Assembly (NCBI GenBank): GCA_018350325.1
Contig: JAEVLN010000007.1
Coordinates: 3,825,804-3,889,803, forward strand
DNA length: 64,000 nucleotides
Source of the DNA: Globodera rostochiensis
Lineage: Eukaryota; Nematoda; Chromadorea; Rhabditida; Heteroderidae
Reading direction: 5' to 3'
Made by a program: the position numbers and the translations under genes. Below, piece by piece: positions 16,633 to 28,583 of this stretch (within the stretch, counting starts at the first letter, position 1; each line of letters begins with the position of its first letter). Below the pieces are notes generated by a model, which made no database searches, was not told the DNA's origin, and saw only the letters and a list, made by a program, of their open reading frames with translations.

Positions 16633-18262
16633 ATGATAATCGCCTTGCTTCTGTTTTTGCTTTTATTGGCGTATTTGATTTACGCTTCTTTTTTTTTCTC
16701 AACAACCCCTCTTTTTGGCAGACCGCGCCGTCGCCGCCTTCAAAATATAGGCAATGTTATTTTGGTTGAGGGAACAACAAGCCATGGCGAAAAGACCGTT
16801 CTGCTGCTGCTTTTGTTGGCAATGTGAGTCCCTATACTTGCCCTTCTATGTTTACAAATATTTTAGATTCCTCGTTCCATTTGCATTTGGCACTGAAACG
16901 TCCGACGTCTGGGAGGGGCTTGAAGTGATTGCCATGCATATTTTGACGGATGCCAGACGTACTCGTGCATTGATGGTGCTTTCACCGGTGCTCCAGACGG
17001 CGTTGTGCGGATTGATTCTGACGTTTTCAACACCGTTGTGCTGCGCACTGTTCCCACAGCTCAGTTCGGTTAAGGTGGGGTGATAAATGTTATATAATTA
17101 AATTAAAATTTAATTAAATTTTTGCACTACCGTATATACTGTTTTAATTCCACATGTGGAATTATTTTTCAACCTCCTCAGAAAGGGCGGAATTATTAGA
17201 GGGTGTGGAATTATCAGTGGGTGTGGAATTATTTTTCAACTGTTTGGCGATATGTTCAGCTATCACGAAAATTCTCCACTTTTTCCATACTTCAGCTGGC
17301 GAAAATTTTTTTGAGAAAAAACCATAAAATGACCCTTTTGTTTTGAAAATTTGTAGTTTTTGGACCAATTTTCTTTACAAATTCCTTTAAAAAACACAAA
17401 AAAAAAATTTGACCTCTAAAATTGATTTTGGAAAAAACTTACTCTGAAAAAATTCCTTAAGAAAAATGCAATAAACTCCAAAATTGCACCCCCTAAAGAT
17501 AGAGATTTCAAACTTTCAAAAATGCACCCCTAAAATCCAACTTTTTCCGAAAAAATTCCTTAAGAAAAATGCAATAAACTTAAAAATTGCACCCCCTAAA
17601 GAATGAGATTTCAAATTTTCAAAAATGCACCCCGAAAATCCAACTTTTTCCGAAAAAATTCCTTAAGAAAGCATGAGGAAGAAGCGGGATTATCCGAAGA
17701 TGAGAATAATTTGGAGCTTGGCGGTGTTGGCGAAGATGATGAATTATTTTTTGAAATTTAGAACATCATAGTTTTATCCTTATTCCTTTCCCGTTACATC
17801 TCGTTAAATTTTACCCAGTGGAAAAAGGTGATAAAATTGGATTCAAATCTTAAATGGGGGGGGGGAATTATTAGAGGGTGTGGAATTATCAGAGGGTGTG
17901 GAATTATCAGAGGGTGTGGAATTATTAGAGGGTGTGGAATTATCAGAGGGTGTGGAATTAAAACAGTATATACGGTATTTCATTAAATACTAGAGAGAGG
18001 ATTTTCAGGCATTTAGCATTTATTCCGAACAATGTTTAATTTAAAGCGACTTTTTAGTGCCTATAAATGCCTATTTTAGCTTTTGATGTTTTTAGTGCCA
18101 ATTTATAAAATTTTTAATTTAGTTTTGAATTATTTATTTCATTCACAGGTCGCGCAGTTGGAACCCGAGTTGAAGAATCGAATTTATCAGCAATATACCG
18201 GAGCCGGCGACGACGACACTCAAACGGTGCCCGAATTGGTCTTCTACAACAAGGGATTGTGA
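16633..18262 (+). CDS. Short sideroflexin-like protein (C-terminal half of family only)
   Basis: Three exons (16633-16823, 16867-17074, 18149-18262) sum to 513 nt, an intact 170-residue frame. The last ~75 residues are clearly sideroflexin: LQTALCGLILTFSTPLCCAL, FPQ, then VAQLEPELKNRIYQQYTG and the terminal ELVFYNKGL. Sideroflexins are mitochondrial inner-membrane serine carriers of about 320 residues with five membrane helices. Here only the last helix and tail remain. The first ~95 residues, a hydrophobic signal-anchor-like start (MIIALLLFLLLLAYLIYASF) and RPRRRRLQNIG, do not resemble the family, and the conserved N-terminus and HPDTGE-type motif are absent. A TTCAG precedes the ATG, as for trans-splicing. 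Intron 2 holds a TA-flanked transposon remnant. This is either a truncated or fused paralogue, or true 5' exons are missed. Confidence 0.65.
17130..17975. mobile_element. Tc1/mariner-like element with TA duplication and perfect inverted ends
   Basis: Both ends read inward CCGTATATACTGTTTTAATT and continue CCACA, a perfect inverted match of at least 25 bp, each flanked by TA. Inside there are repeated GAATTATCAGAGGGTGTG units (17870-17950) and a duplicated ~120-bp block (17410-17660). At 17668-17760 there is a short open stretch with an acidic end (AGLSEDENNLELGGVGEDDE) and a stop, which may be the tail of a lost transposase. It lies inside intron 2 of the sideroflexin-like gene. Confidence 0.78.
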
Positions 18263-19924
18263 GGGTTGAAAGGGAGAAAAATGTGCCAATGCCAATATTG
18301 TGTATTATAGTCCATTCCTATTGTGATAGTTCGCTTGTTGTACATATATGTTCGTTGTGCCAATATATTTCCTTATATGAAATCTGAGTTCAAAGAAAAT
18401 TTTGGGAAGATTTATGAGAGTATTTTGGGGTTTGGGTTTGTGGTATTTGGTGTCAAGATTTATTAATTTTTCTAAAATTTTTTTGGTCCCCTCACCCCGG
18501 GTGAGTGGGAGTCGTTTCGGCCGGCCCCAATAATTTCTCAAATGCTGCTTTTCCTTACATTTTATTGAATTTTCTTTTTGCATAATCAACAACGGGGAAA
18601 TTTTTATCGATAATTTTCGACCCAACTTTCTTAACAAATCTTGTTAAGACCTTCAAAAAAAATTTTCCCGCCACCTCTCCCATTTTTCTAAAAAGCTTCA
18701 AAAATTTGCGTATTTTTAAATTTTGGTTCCAAATCTCTTAAGAAATTGAGTCGAAAATTCAAAAATTTTCTCGGCTGCGCCTACCGGCACCGCCGAACCC
18801 CTCCCTCCACCTCCTCAGTCCTAATTTTTTTAATTTCCCCAATTTTTTAAAGAATGTATTTTAGATAGTTCAGAAAATTTCTTTTTTTTTTTGCGCTCGA
18901 TTTTCTAAAATTATTTTGTTGAGCGGAAAGAGGGAGGTGTCGGCGGTGCCGATAGGCGCCGCCGAGAAAAATTTTTAAAAATAGGCCAATGTTAAGAAAA
19001 TTTCCGATTTCCGACTTTTTAGGGTCGGAATTCCGATTTCCGAAAAATCTTGAGACCACGGAATTTCGATTTCCGAAAAATTTTAAGGCCTCGGAATTCC
19101 GATTTCCGAAATTTTTTGAGGTCGGCTCCCATCCCTGGAGTGGAGGCGAGCGCAAAACAATTTTGCATTCTTTTTTGAATTTTCGCATAAAAAATGGGCT
19201 ACCGAACCGAATACCGACCGGTCCAAATGTCGACTAAGCCAAAATCGGTCCGAATACCGACCCATTGTAAATTGGTTTGAATACAGACTACAATAAATTC
19301 GAACGGTCGACATCGGACCGATTTTGGCTTGGTCGACATTCGGTCCGTACGCCAAAAAATGTCACAGTGCACTCTCTTTTCTCTAACCGTTCTCTTCTTT
19401 TGGCCTTCTCTCTCACCTTTTTTAACAAATATTTTGACCATCGCGCACTTCGAACACAAGAATTTTTGATTAAACATACCGATTTGCCTAATTTTTTGCA
19501 CAGAGGTTGCCAACTAAATGTCTATCCAAAAGCAACTTGCTTTAAGCCCAAAGCAACTTTTTTCTTTACACTTTTCAGCAAACAAGTTGAAAAAAGTTGA
19601 ATTTTGAGTAAAATGAGTGGAGTCCGCCAACATAATTTTTGAATTTAGCGTTTTTTTCGTGTCGAAACTCTTGACAAAATGGGTCAGCGGTAATAAAATT
19701 CAAAAATAAAACGCTGTGAAATGTCCAAAATGGTAACAATACATATTTGTTCATTTTTATCCAAATTCTGCTTTTGTACTGGTTTCAGGGTAATTCGTAA
19801 TTTTTGGACCAATTTTCTTACCAAATTGAGTCGAAAAGCTACGCGCCCTGCCATTACCTAACTTTTCTTTCTTTAATTGTTCATTTTTATTAGATTTTAA
19901 CTGATTGATTATTTCTGTTCCACT
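18263..19924. repeat. Intergenic repeats: two hairpin-repeat copies and a foldback
   Basis: Head-to-head copies of the GC hairpin repeat lie at about 18590-18810 (+) and 18870-18990 (-). A tract of TTCCGATTTCCGA repeats ending CCCATCCCTGG (18995-19137) looks like the right end of a CAGGGATGG element. A foldback lies at 19204-19356. No gene seen. Confidence 0.6.
19204..19356. repeat. Foldback element
   Basis: GTCGACTAAGCCAAAATCGG at 19228 is matched in inverse by CCGATTTTGGCTTGGTCGAC at 19317-19336, with further GGTCCGAATACCGACC motifs in both orientations. The arms are about 50 bp around a short centre. Confidence 0.65.
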
Positions 19925-22900
19925 ATGGACATTAACCATGTTATTGAAGCACTTCGATCAACAACCGTCGCTGACGGTCAAGGACAAGCTTCGGACTATC
20001 TTAAAAAGGTGGTTTTGAATGTCTTCTTTATATGACATATGTAACAATGACACGTCTTTTGTTTGCAGATTTCTCCTGTGATTGGCTTTCCTCAACTTTT
20101 GCTCCGTCTGCTCCATGACGAGCAATTGGACGGCGCTGTTCGACAGGCGGCGGTGATCTGTTTCAAGAACATTGTCTGCCAGCATTGGGAGGTGGTGGAC
20201 GACGAGGAGAAAAGATGGACATTGAACGAACAAGACAAAGTGTCGGTCAAACAGCAACTCATACCAGCAATAATTCACGCTGCTGAGCCAATAAGGCATG
20301 TGGAATTGATTTTTTTTTGTTTTGTATTCTTTTTTTAAATTAAATTTTTAGGATCCATTTATGCACTGCGCTCCAAAATATTATGCGCAATGACTTCCCT
20401 GAGCGCTGGACCAGTTTTGGCGATGAAATTCTGCAGCTTCTCCGCTCTTCTGAAGCTGAAACGCGCCTGGGAGCTCTGTTCATTCTGCACAGACTCTGCA
20501 AAATATACGAGTAATTGGACTTAAATTTTTTAGATTTTTTAATTTTTGTTGAAATTTCTAAAATTTTTTGTCGATTTACCAAAATGCAAATTTTTTTGCG
20601 AATTCTATTTATGGGGGCGCGGGTGGGTCGCCGGTACCGATAGGCGCCGCCAAGAAAATTTTGAACTTTTTTGACTCGATTTGCTAACACATTTTCAACC
20701 AAAATTAAAAAATTTGGCACTTGTCTTTGAGATGGAAATTCGCGAAAAAAATCCAATAACTTGAATTTCAAGATACACGCGCGAAAAGGCGAATGACGCG
20801 TTGGCTGAACTGATGGGCAGCGCTTTGCCACTGCTCCAAAAATGGCTTGAGACGCTAATCACCAATCAGGACCAACCCGCATGCATCATTCAAAAACAGA
20901 TTTTGAAAATTTTCTACTGCCTTAATCGGGTAGGTGGTGACTTTGGCATTGTTTTCGTTTATTTGTATTTTGCTTTTGTTTAGTTCACAATGAATCTTCA
21001 AATCCTTTCCATTAATCAATGCACCAAATGGATCCATTTGTTTTTGGCAATTGTTGCGAGGGAAGTGCCGAGCGAATGTGACGCATTGCCGGAGGACGAG
21101 CGGGCGGAGACGGTGTGGTGGAAGTGCAAGAAATGGGCGTTGAAAATTATTCAACGAGTCTTTGAGAGGTGAACATTTATTAAATGTTCTGCGATTTTTT
21201 GAAAAAATAAAAGATTGTACCCCTAGGAACAGCTTTTCAAGATGATCAGCGTTTTTGAATATTTATTACCTCAAATTTTTTGCAAACCACCAATTTGTCC
21301 ATACTTTTTTTTTGTTTGTTCAGATATGGCAACGAAGGCAATGTTGATGTGTCGTACAATGGATTTGCGGCGCATTATTCAAGGAGTTTGGTTGTGCCGG
21401 TGGTCTTTGCGCTGAAGAAGCTCATTCTCGACGATCGATGCACGCGGGGCAGGGAGGGTGTGCTTCACAGTTTCATCAACGACCGTTTTGTGTCCGAAGA
21501 AGTAATTTGCTTTACCCTGACCTATTTTTCCGACGCGGTGCACCAGGCTCTAGTGTGGCGTGCTTTGGAGCGTAACTTTATGGTACACTTTGTTATACTA
21601 TACTTGTTTTTGTTGTTTGATAAATTTCTTTCAGCTACTGTTCAAAAATGTCATCTTCCCACTTCTTCAATACTCAAAAAAAGAGGAGGAAATGTGGTCG
21701 GAGGATGTGGAGGAATTTTTGCGCTTTAAATACGACGTTTACGAGGTCGATTGTTGATAAGCTTCGTTTTCGAGCTTTTCGGTTTTTTTTAGGATTTGCA
21801 TCAGCCTTCCTCCGCCGCCTCAACATTTCTTCAAATGCTGTGCAAACGTCCGCTCACCATGCAGTCGGTGTTTCTTTTTATCGTGGATGTGCTGGGCCAG
21901 ATCAGAAAGTACAACTGGCGCCAAATCGACGGTGCTCTTCATATGCTGGCGATTATCTGTCCGCAGTGGATTAAACGCAAAGTCCGTTCTGTCTACGTTT
22001 AATATAGTATTTTGTTATCTTCATTGTTTTTTACTCTGCAGGAACACAATGAGGACGTTGGGAACATTTTGAGTGTACATGTGGACAAGTTATTGAATAT
22101 ACGTGTGATACCGCGCACAACACATGAAGTGATAACCCTTTGGAGGGGGGGGGGGGGGGGTGGGAAGTTAAACGTCTCCAAACCCTCAAAAAAAAATTTA
22201 ATCGCTTGGAAAATTTGTTTTGTTTAGGATCGTTTTGTGCGTTTGCGTGCGTGCTATGTGCTTCATTATGCTTCAGAGGCGCCGTTCGAAAATTCTATTT
22301 TGGAGCGCGCAATCCATTCGCTAATCAAATGCCTTAAAGAAGACACGGAATTACCGGTGCGAGTCCAATCAGCTGTGGCTATCCAATCGTTGATCAATGA
22401 CCACTCACAAAAAGGAACAGGTCAGACTGTGTTCTTAATACATGTTTTGTGTTATTATTTGTAACATTTAGTTCTTCAAATTGTTCGACCTCATATCGGG
22501 GATCTGCTCCTAAACATGCTGAATTTAATAAAAATGACTCGAGTGGAGGACCTGCCCGCTGTTGTGGACACACTCGTCGAGAATTTTGATGAGGACGTCA
22601 TTTCTATTGCCTACGACGTAACCGTCCAACTGGTAAGTGAAAGACGTTTAACCCTGATTTTTGATACTTTTTAAAATCTATTGTATATGTACATAATTAT
22701 AGGTTTTAGCTTTTTGTCAATTAATTCAAAAGAAAAGAATAGCGTTAAAATCCCTTTTATCATTGAGGTGCAAACATTCCACGCAATGGTGATCGGTCAG
22801 AATCGGGACAGTGTCGATGTGATGGGTGTATTGAGCACGTTGGATACAAACCTCGGGCTGTTTGCGAAGCATCCGGACATCGTGAAGCGGGTGGAGCCCG

Positions 22901-24603
22901 TGATTCGGAGTTGTATTAGCACCATATTCGACACTTATTGTGAAAGTATTGGTTTTTCCACAAATAAAAAAACGATTGTTAAATAATAATAATAATAATT
23001 AATTTACTGAAGAAAAAAATTGAACTTGTTCATTTTTTACTTAGGTTACTTCGAGGAGGCGCTTTCTCTGACGCATTCCCTCGTTGTGGTGCACGTGTCG
23101 CCGGAGATGTGGACCGTTTTTGATCAAATTTACAAAGGCTTTTCTGACGAGGGCACTGCGTTTTTCTCAGGTACTTGTTCAAATCGTTCACAGGCAATGG
23201 ATGCAATACCGTTATGAAACATTTTGATGCTTTTTGAAAATGCGAATTTTTGATATATTTTTTTGGATTTACGCATCCATTTATTAGTGTAGAATTATAG
23301 TAAAGTGTAATGGCCCCGAGGGTGAGCGGTTTTGGCTCTCTCCTTTTTGGCTTTTATAAGTTGTTGGGCCAATGCCTGGGGCGGGTACAATTGTGTGGGA
23401 AAAGGGGTGAAATCCTTGGTCATCCATCAAATTCATCCATTGGTCCATTTTGATACATTACAAAAGCAACAATTATTGTCTGTTGAATTTGTGCCAAGAT
23501 TGTGTGCCCGTGCTCTACGCCTTCTTGACAAATGACACCGACAACTTTTTGGCCGTCTCTGAACGCGCACAACATTTCCTGGCGATGTGTGAGAAGGCAC
23601 TGAACGACGATGGGGAGAACAGCTGTGACGAAAGAACAAAGGCACATGCTGTGAAAATGCTCGAGGTCCGTTTTAAAAAGAGTTCAATTTTTTGTCATTA
23701 ACCAGAGAGTTAACATGTTTGTTAGATTATTAATGATTTATACTTCGATATTTTTTCAGGTTTTTCTGCTCCAATGTCGAGGCCGCGCAAACCATTTCAT
23801 TCCCGACATTTTGCGTTTGGTGTTCAATCACTTGCAGAAAGAGCCAGCCAATGAAAACAAATTGGGCGATTTGAAGACTCAGCTGTTAATTGCAATTATT
23901 GCTGCGCTGTATTGTGACTTCCAAATGTGCTCAAATTTGTTTGGCCAAATGCAATTGGAAGCGGAGATGGCCACTTTTGAATGGGTCGTGCGTGCGCTTT
24001 ATGCCAATCGGAAAAACTTTGGCGGTGTGCACAATCGCAAAATGTTGATCTGGCTGCTTTGTCGCATTTTGGCCGATGGGAATTTGCCCGTTTTGTTCGA
24101 AGAGCAACCAGAAAAGGTAAAAATAGACAAACAAAGAAAAAAAGGGACATTTGACAAATGTTTTTTATAGTTTATGGAATGGCTTCTGACACTCTTTGGC
24201 GAACTCGAGGTAAGGTACACACTGCTGAGTTTGTAAAAGACAATCATCTTTACTATAAAACGACCTAAACACGGCTCGCGTCCATTGTTTTGATTTGTGT
24301 TCACTAATTTAGGAGGAGACCGATCTGGAAGCATTTTCCACTCCGTTGGACGACCAAGGCGAGAACAAGTCGGATCTGAACGTGTTTGTGCTGTTCAAAC
24401 ACACTTTGGACGGTGGGTTTTTTGACTGTTTCAATTCAACTTTTTTTTTGTTTTCCTCAGCTTTGAGTGCTCACAATTCGCCACTTTTGGCTCGTATTAC
24501 TGATCAGCAGCGAATTGGGCAGGAGCGAGTGACGAAGCTGAAACATTTGATGGAAATTTGCACGAGAGAAGAGAATTTGGAGAGGGCCGAACAGTTGGTG
24601 TAA
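19925..24603 (+). CDS. Importin-7/8-type nuclear import receptor (importin-beta superfamily)
   Basis: Eighteen exons sum exactly to 2868 nt (955 residues): 19925-20008, 20069-20295, 20352-20510, 20773-20929, 20984-21168, 21324-21582, 21635-21745, 21793-21981, 22042-22074, 22228-22420, 22472-22632, 22768-22945, 23045-23170, 23499-23665, 23760-24116, 24171-24209, 24313-24412, 24461-24603. It starts MDINHVIEALRSTTVADGQG. It matches the IPO7/8 HEAT-repeat order: [116 protein letters not shown], and a C-terminus FKHTLDALSAHNSPLL. IPO7/8 proteins carry ribosomal proteins, histones and signalling proteins through nuclear pores in a Ran-dependent way. The acidic loop near the C-terminus is shorter than in vertebrates (~1040 residues). 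Intron 2 uses a GC donor (20296). Confidence 0.93.
20525..20770. repeat. Hairpin-repeat copy inside importin intron
   Basis: Intron 3 contains CGCCGGTACCGATAGGCGCC at 20629 with the usual A/T-rich arms (TTTTGACTCGATTTGCTAAC), a minus-orientation copy of the dispersed repeat. Confidence 0.7.
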
Positions 24604-24988
24604 TCCGGTGGATACGCTTTCGACGCCAATGCACCCGTGCCGAACGCTTTAGCTGATCGAAAGAAAACAATTTCTCTAATAACATTTGTTCATTCATCAT
24701 TTACGCCTATTTGGCTGACAAAAGTTTTTTACACAAGGTTTCGTTATCTGTTGCTTTGGCAGCTTTTTTGAAAGTCGTCCGGACAGTTCGGCCGATGAGA
24801 CAGGACGATTCGGCTTTATTTTCTCAAGAAAAGAATCACTTAACATAACATTTCACTTGCATTTTTTTTGTGTTTACAAATATAGCCAAAACTAAAACAG
24901 ATTGAATATTTTGAATTTCTTTTGATCGTCTTATTCATTCAACACTCCGCTTTGTTTTGGCCTCTTTTCCTACCAAAATGGTTAAAAC

Positions 24989-25652
24989 TAGGGTAGGACG
25001 GGACCGGTACCGGGACGGGATTTCCCGGTTTTTTCAGGTCCCGGTCGGGACGGGACTTTTTGAAAACTGAAAGTCCCGGTCCCGGTCGGTGGTCCCGGTC
25101 GGGACGGGACTTTTTGAAAACTGAAAGTCCCGGTCCCGGTCGGTGGTCCCGACCGGGACCGGGACTAAATACTGAGAGCTTTTGTATGAGACCAATTTTG
25201 TTCGGCGCCTGTCGGCACCGCCGGACAATCCTCAACTCTTACTTAAACCAGTTTTTTTTCTCTGAAATTCCGAAGCAAAATTCCTAATTTTGCTAAAATG
25301 TTGATGAAATTTCTTTAACAAATTGAATCAAAATTTCAGAAATTTTTCTCGGCGGCGCCTATCGGCACCGCCAACCCCCACCCTCCCTAAAAGTAAAGCA
25401 GGATCTCAAAAAAATGATATGGTAAAATTAAAGTTAAAGACAATAAGATATTTTTGAATAACAAAAAATTTTTTGTTTTCAAAATTAAAATTATACAAAA
25501 AAAAATCTCTCTTGAAAAGTCCCGGTCCCGGTTGAAAATCTTGGTCCCGGTCCCGGTTTTTCTGGTCCCGGGAAGTCCCGGTCCCGGTTTTTCTGGTGCC
25601 GGGAAGTCCCGGTCCCGGTTTTTCCCAAAAGTCCCGGTCCCGTCCTACCCTA
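24989..25652. mobile_element. 664-bp hAT-like non-autonomous element, TSD GTTAAAAC
   Basis: The ends read inward TAGGGTAGGACGGGACCGG; GTTAAAAC flanks both sides exactly (24981-24988 and 25653-25660), the 8-bp duplication typical of hAT elements. Sub-terminal arrays of GTCCCGGTCCCGGT occur in opposite orientation at the two ends. The interior contains two copies of the GC hairpin repeat (25200 and 25349) and no long coding frame. Confidence 0.85.
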
Positions 25653-26267
25653 GTTAAAACCCAAAGTTTTCCTGATCCCCGACCTTTACCATTTTGGAGC
25701 ATTCCATTTTTACCGAATCGTTCTTTTCTCCCAATTTGATGAGTCGATCATTATTTTGGCATACAAAGAGTCAGTTTTTGTCCGAATTTGTTGAGTCGAC
25801 CTTTTGCCATATTTTGGACCAAAAATTGAAGAAGCATTTTTAACAATCATGCAAAATGCCCGAATCTTTTAATTTTTATATAAAAGGTTGAAGTTTTTCG
25901 GCGATACTGCTGCTACCATTTTTGAGATTATCCAACAAATTAACGAAATGATAGAGGGTAAATTCCGATTAAGTGAGCCATTGAAAGAATGAGTTAGAGA
26001 TGCAGATCACTGCACTCTATCATTCTCCCAATGTCTGTCAGTCGAGTCACTAGCCCCCCCTCCCCGCGAGCGTAACACTGCTCTCTCTCTCCTCATTTTC
26101 TAACAGCCTGCCCTAACCAACCCTTTTTCAAGATCAATCAATGTATTATGGCGGGGAGGGGCAAGTTCGGGTTTTCCGGGACCGATAATCTTTTAGTGCA
26201 AGGAGAATTTGGGGATTCGAAAATATCCGATCATGAAGCGATTATCAAATTATCCGGGCAGGGTGTC

Positions 26268-26760
26268 CGGACATTTCGCCTATTGGACATTTCGCCCGGT
26301 AACGAAAAAACGGGAACGTTTCGCCCGGTAGTGAAAAAACAGACGTTTCACCCAAAATTTTGCCCACATTTAATAAAAGCTTGTTAAGTATTTTAAATGG
26401 ATGGATAAATTTGCAAGCTAAAGTTGAATATTTGGCTAACATTATACTCAAAAATTCATTAAGTCATCAAGACAAACTCAAAAAATACATTGACAACCCA
26501 TTTTTGCCAACTTTTGTTGGCTAATAACTTTCTTCATAGAGACTCGCGACGCAAACTTTTTGCGGATTCTTACTCAGCTCGACGAGAGGAATCGATTGAT
26601 AGTATTTTATTCGGATCTGAATCATTCAATGGGCGAGCGATGGGCGAAATGTCCAATGGGCGAAATGTCCAATGGGCGAAATGTCCAATGGGCGAAATGT
26701 CCAATGGGCGAAATGTCCAATGGGCGAAATGTCCAATGGGCGAAATGCCCGATTGCCTCC
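26268..26760. mobile_element. Inverted-repeat element with GGACATTTCGCC ends
   Basis: The left end has GGACATTTCGCCTATTGGAC and continues TTTCGCCC. The right end is the inverse, expanded into a tandem array of ATGTCCAATGGGCGAA (16-bp unit, about seven copies, 26633-26752). The unique interior includes a block (26396-26447) that recurs at 31153-31204 beside a different minisatellite. Confidence 0.65.
26633..26752. repeat. 16-bp minisatellite
   Basis: About seven near-perfect copies of GGGCGAAATGTCCAAT. Because 16 is not a multiple of 3, the open frames across it cycle through three readings of the same DNA and are not evidence of a gene. Confidence 0.85.
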
Positions 26761-26981
26761 GGGCAGATATACTTATATTATCCGTGAATGGGGGTACAAA
26801 ATTTATCCCACAAAAATCTGAGGCCGGCCGGAGTTACGGTATCGGACTTGTGACGTGGGGCAGAGGAGAGGAAAGGCTCCCGACGAAATCGGGAAAAGGC
26901 GGGCGGCAGTTTTCGACGCAATTATTCAAATTTACATCAATGAAAATAATCCTTTTAATACATTTAAAATGAATATAATTT

Positions 26982-28583
26982 TCAATTTTTTGGCATGTCG
27001 GCAACCTTTCTTTTCAATGTTATAGTTTTTAGCATTTTTTGTGTCGGTTTGCTTGCTTTTTGGAAGACGCGTGGAAACGCCGAATGGAACTCCCGTCGAT
27101 ATTCCGAGCTAAAAAGTGTTTACATAAATTATTAAACTTTTCAATTCAAATTTAGGAGTTGATTTACATAGTAAGATCATTGAATTTGTTTTTATTACCT
27201 CGTAAAGTACAGAATTGGGCCATTCGACGCCGCACTGATGTTCAATGGAATTGCGGTGATCACTTCCCAAAACCAGGCGGTGACCGGCCAAATAACTGCG
27301 GGGCGCAAAAACACCATGTAGCCCGTGTTGAGGAAGTAGCCGCCCATGTTCAGGGCGATGATAGCGGAAAGAGAACGCAAAATTCGTCGATTGGTCGCCG
27401 ATTGGGCAATGGAAGAGGCTGTTAATGGACAACGATTAAACAGACAAATTATTTTGGACACCGGTTTTCATTCTGACGGCAATTCCGACAATCGCATAAA
27501 CGGCACTCGTCACCAGGTTAATGTACAAAGTTGTCGTTACAAAGAAATTCCCCGACGGACCCTAAAAATAGCATTTTTAATTATTTTATTCTAATTAATT
27601 GCTTTTTTCGACCTGCACAATGTCCGCAATGCATCCGGTGATCATCACGCCAGCGAGTAATTGCGCAGTTAAATACAACGTGTAAATTAACACGGCACAA
27701 AAGATCGCGCAAATAATTGTTATCGTCCCCAAATAAAGTCGCTTATCGATTTTTGAATGCCTTAACATTTTTTCAATTTAAAATCAATTAAAAATGTTTT
27801 AAATGATTGGTTTTTTCCATTACATTTCTGCCGCAACGACACAAAACAGTCGGTCAATGCCGGTGAAAAACATTGAAATGGCAATGCCACCTGAACTCAG
27901 CTTAATTTGTGCCGATTCTTTGACTTTCAGTGAATTATTCAAAATGATATTATTTAAGATTAAGCTTTGGCACTTTCACCCACCCATGCCGAACACGGAA
28001 AGTGACGTGATCATTGCAGCAGTTCGGTACTCAATGAAATTCTGTCCCGAAATAGCGGTGAACACAAACAGAAAATGGCCATGTTGATGAAGCAGTTCAA
28101 AAAAGGAGCAAAGCGCCAGCAAATAATTGGCAGTGCCATTCAAACCCCCAAAAGGAATTGTTTAATATATAATACAACACAACAAAAAAGCAAAATAATC
28201 CCCTAACAAATTAAATGATTTAAATACGGTAGGCAAATTTTCTTAAAAAGTCCCTTAAAAATAATAAAAATGCGAACTTTGAACGAATTGTCACAAAAAT
28301 AACGCAAAAATTGAAAGTCATTCCGAAAACGGCGATTATTCCCAGGGAGAGAGCGCAACCGACGAGGGCCCAGCTGGGACGTGCGTCTTTGAACTCCGCA
28401 TAAAACTTAAATTATTCGAAAAGTCTTTCGATACACCGTCCTAATTCTTGATCAATTGAATCACAACTTTCGATCGGCAAAATGTTAGAATTTAAAAGGT
28501 CTAAAAAGAACTCGAATCGACGAGTTTCAACCAACCAAAATTGGCTTAACACTCACCGAATTGTTGTTGAGGTCGACGGACAT
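26982..28583 (-). CDS. Serpentine chemoreceptor GPCR, srsx-like
   Basis: Eight exons read right to left: 28557-28583, 28278-28405, 27984-28147, 27824-27890, 27613-27760, 27462-27561, 27199-27418, 26982-27108. They sum to 981 nt (326 residues) with matching phase. The start MSVDLNNNS is followed by TM1 (WALVGCALSLGIIAVFGMTF), TM2/3 (LNGTANYLLALCSFFELLHQ, HGHFLFVF, GQNFI), the srsx-like IAISMFFTGIDRLFCVV, TM4 (YLGTITIICAIFCAVLIYTL), TM5 (FFVTTTLYINLVTSAVYAIV), TM6/7 with SLSAIIALNMGGYFLNTGYM and AASNGPILYFTRSSEYRREF, ending PKN. These receptors sit in sensory-neuron membranes and signal through G proteins; the ligand is unknown. The intron 2 acceptor must be GG (28149-28148) instead of AG to keep frame. 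Confidence 0.82.

Larger units (their letters stand above)
24604..26981. other. Intergenic region between importin and GPCR genes
   Basis: This holds the probable importin 3' UTR (to about 24700), an hAT-like MITE (24989-25652) carrying two GC hairpin repeats, and an inverted-repeat element with a 16-bp minisatellite (about 26270-26760). No gene recognised. Confidence 0.6.

Noticed and set aside
18305..18637. 110-residue minus-strand frame
   Set aside because: It overlaps the 3' end of the sideroflexin-like gene and the hairpin repeat arm, and matches nothing I recognise.
26490..26972. 160-residue frame with MGEMSNGRNVQWAK repeats
   Set aside because: It is the 16-bp minisatellite read in three frames.
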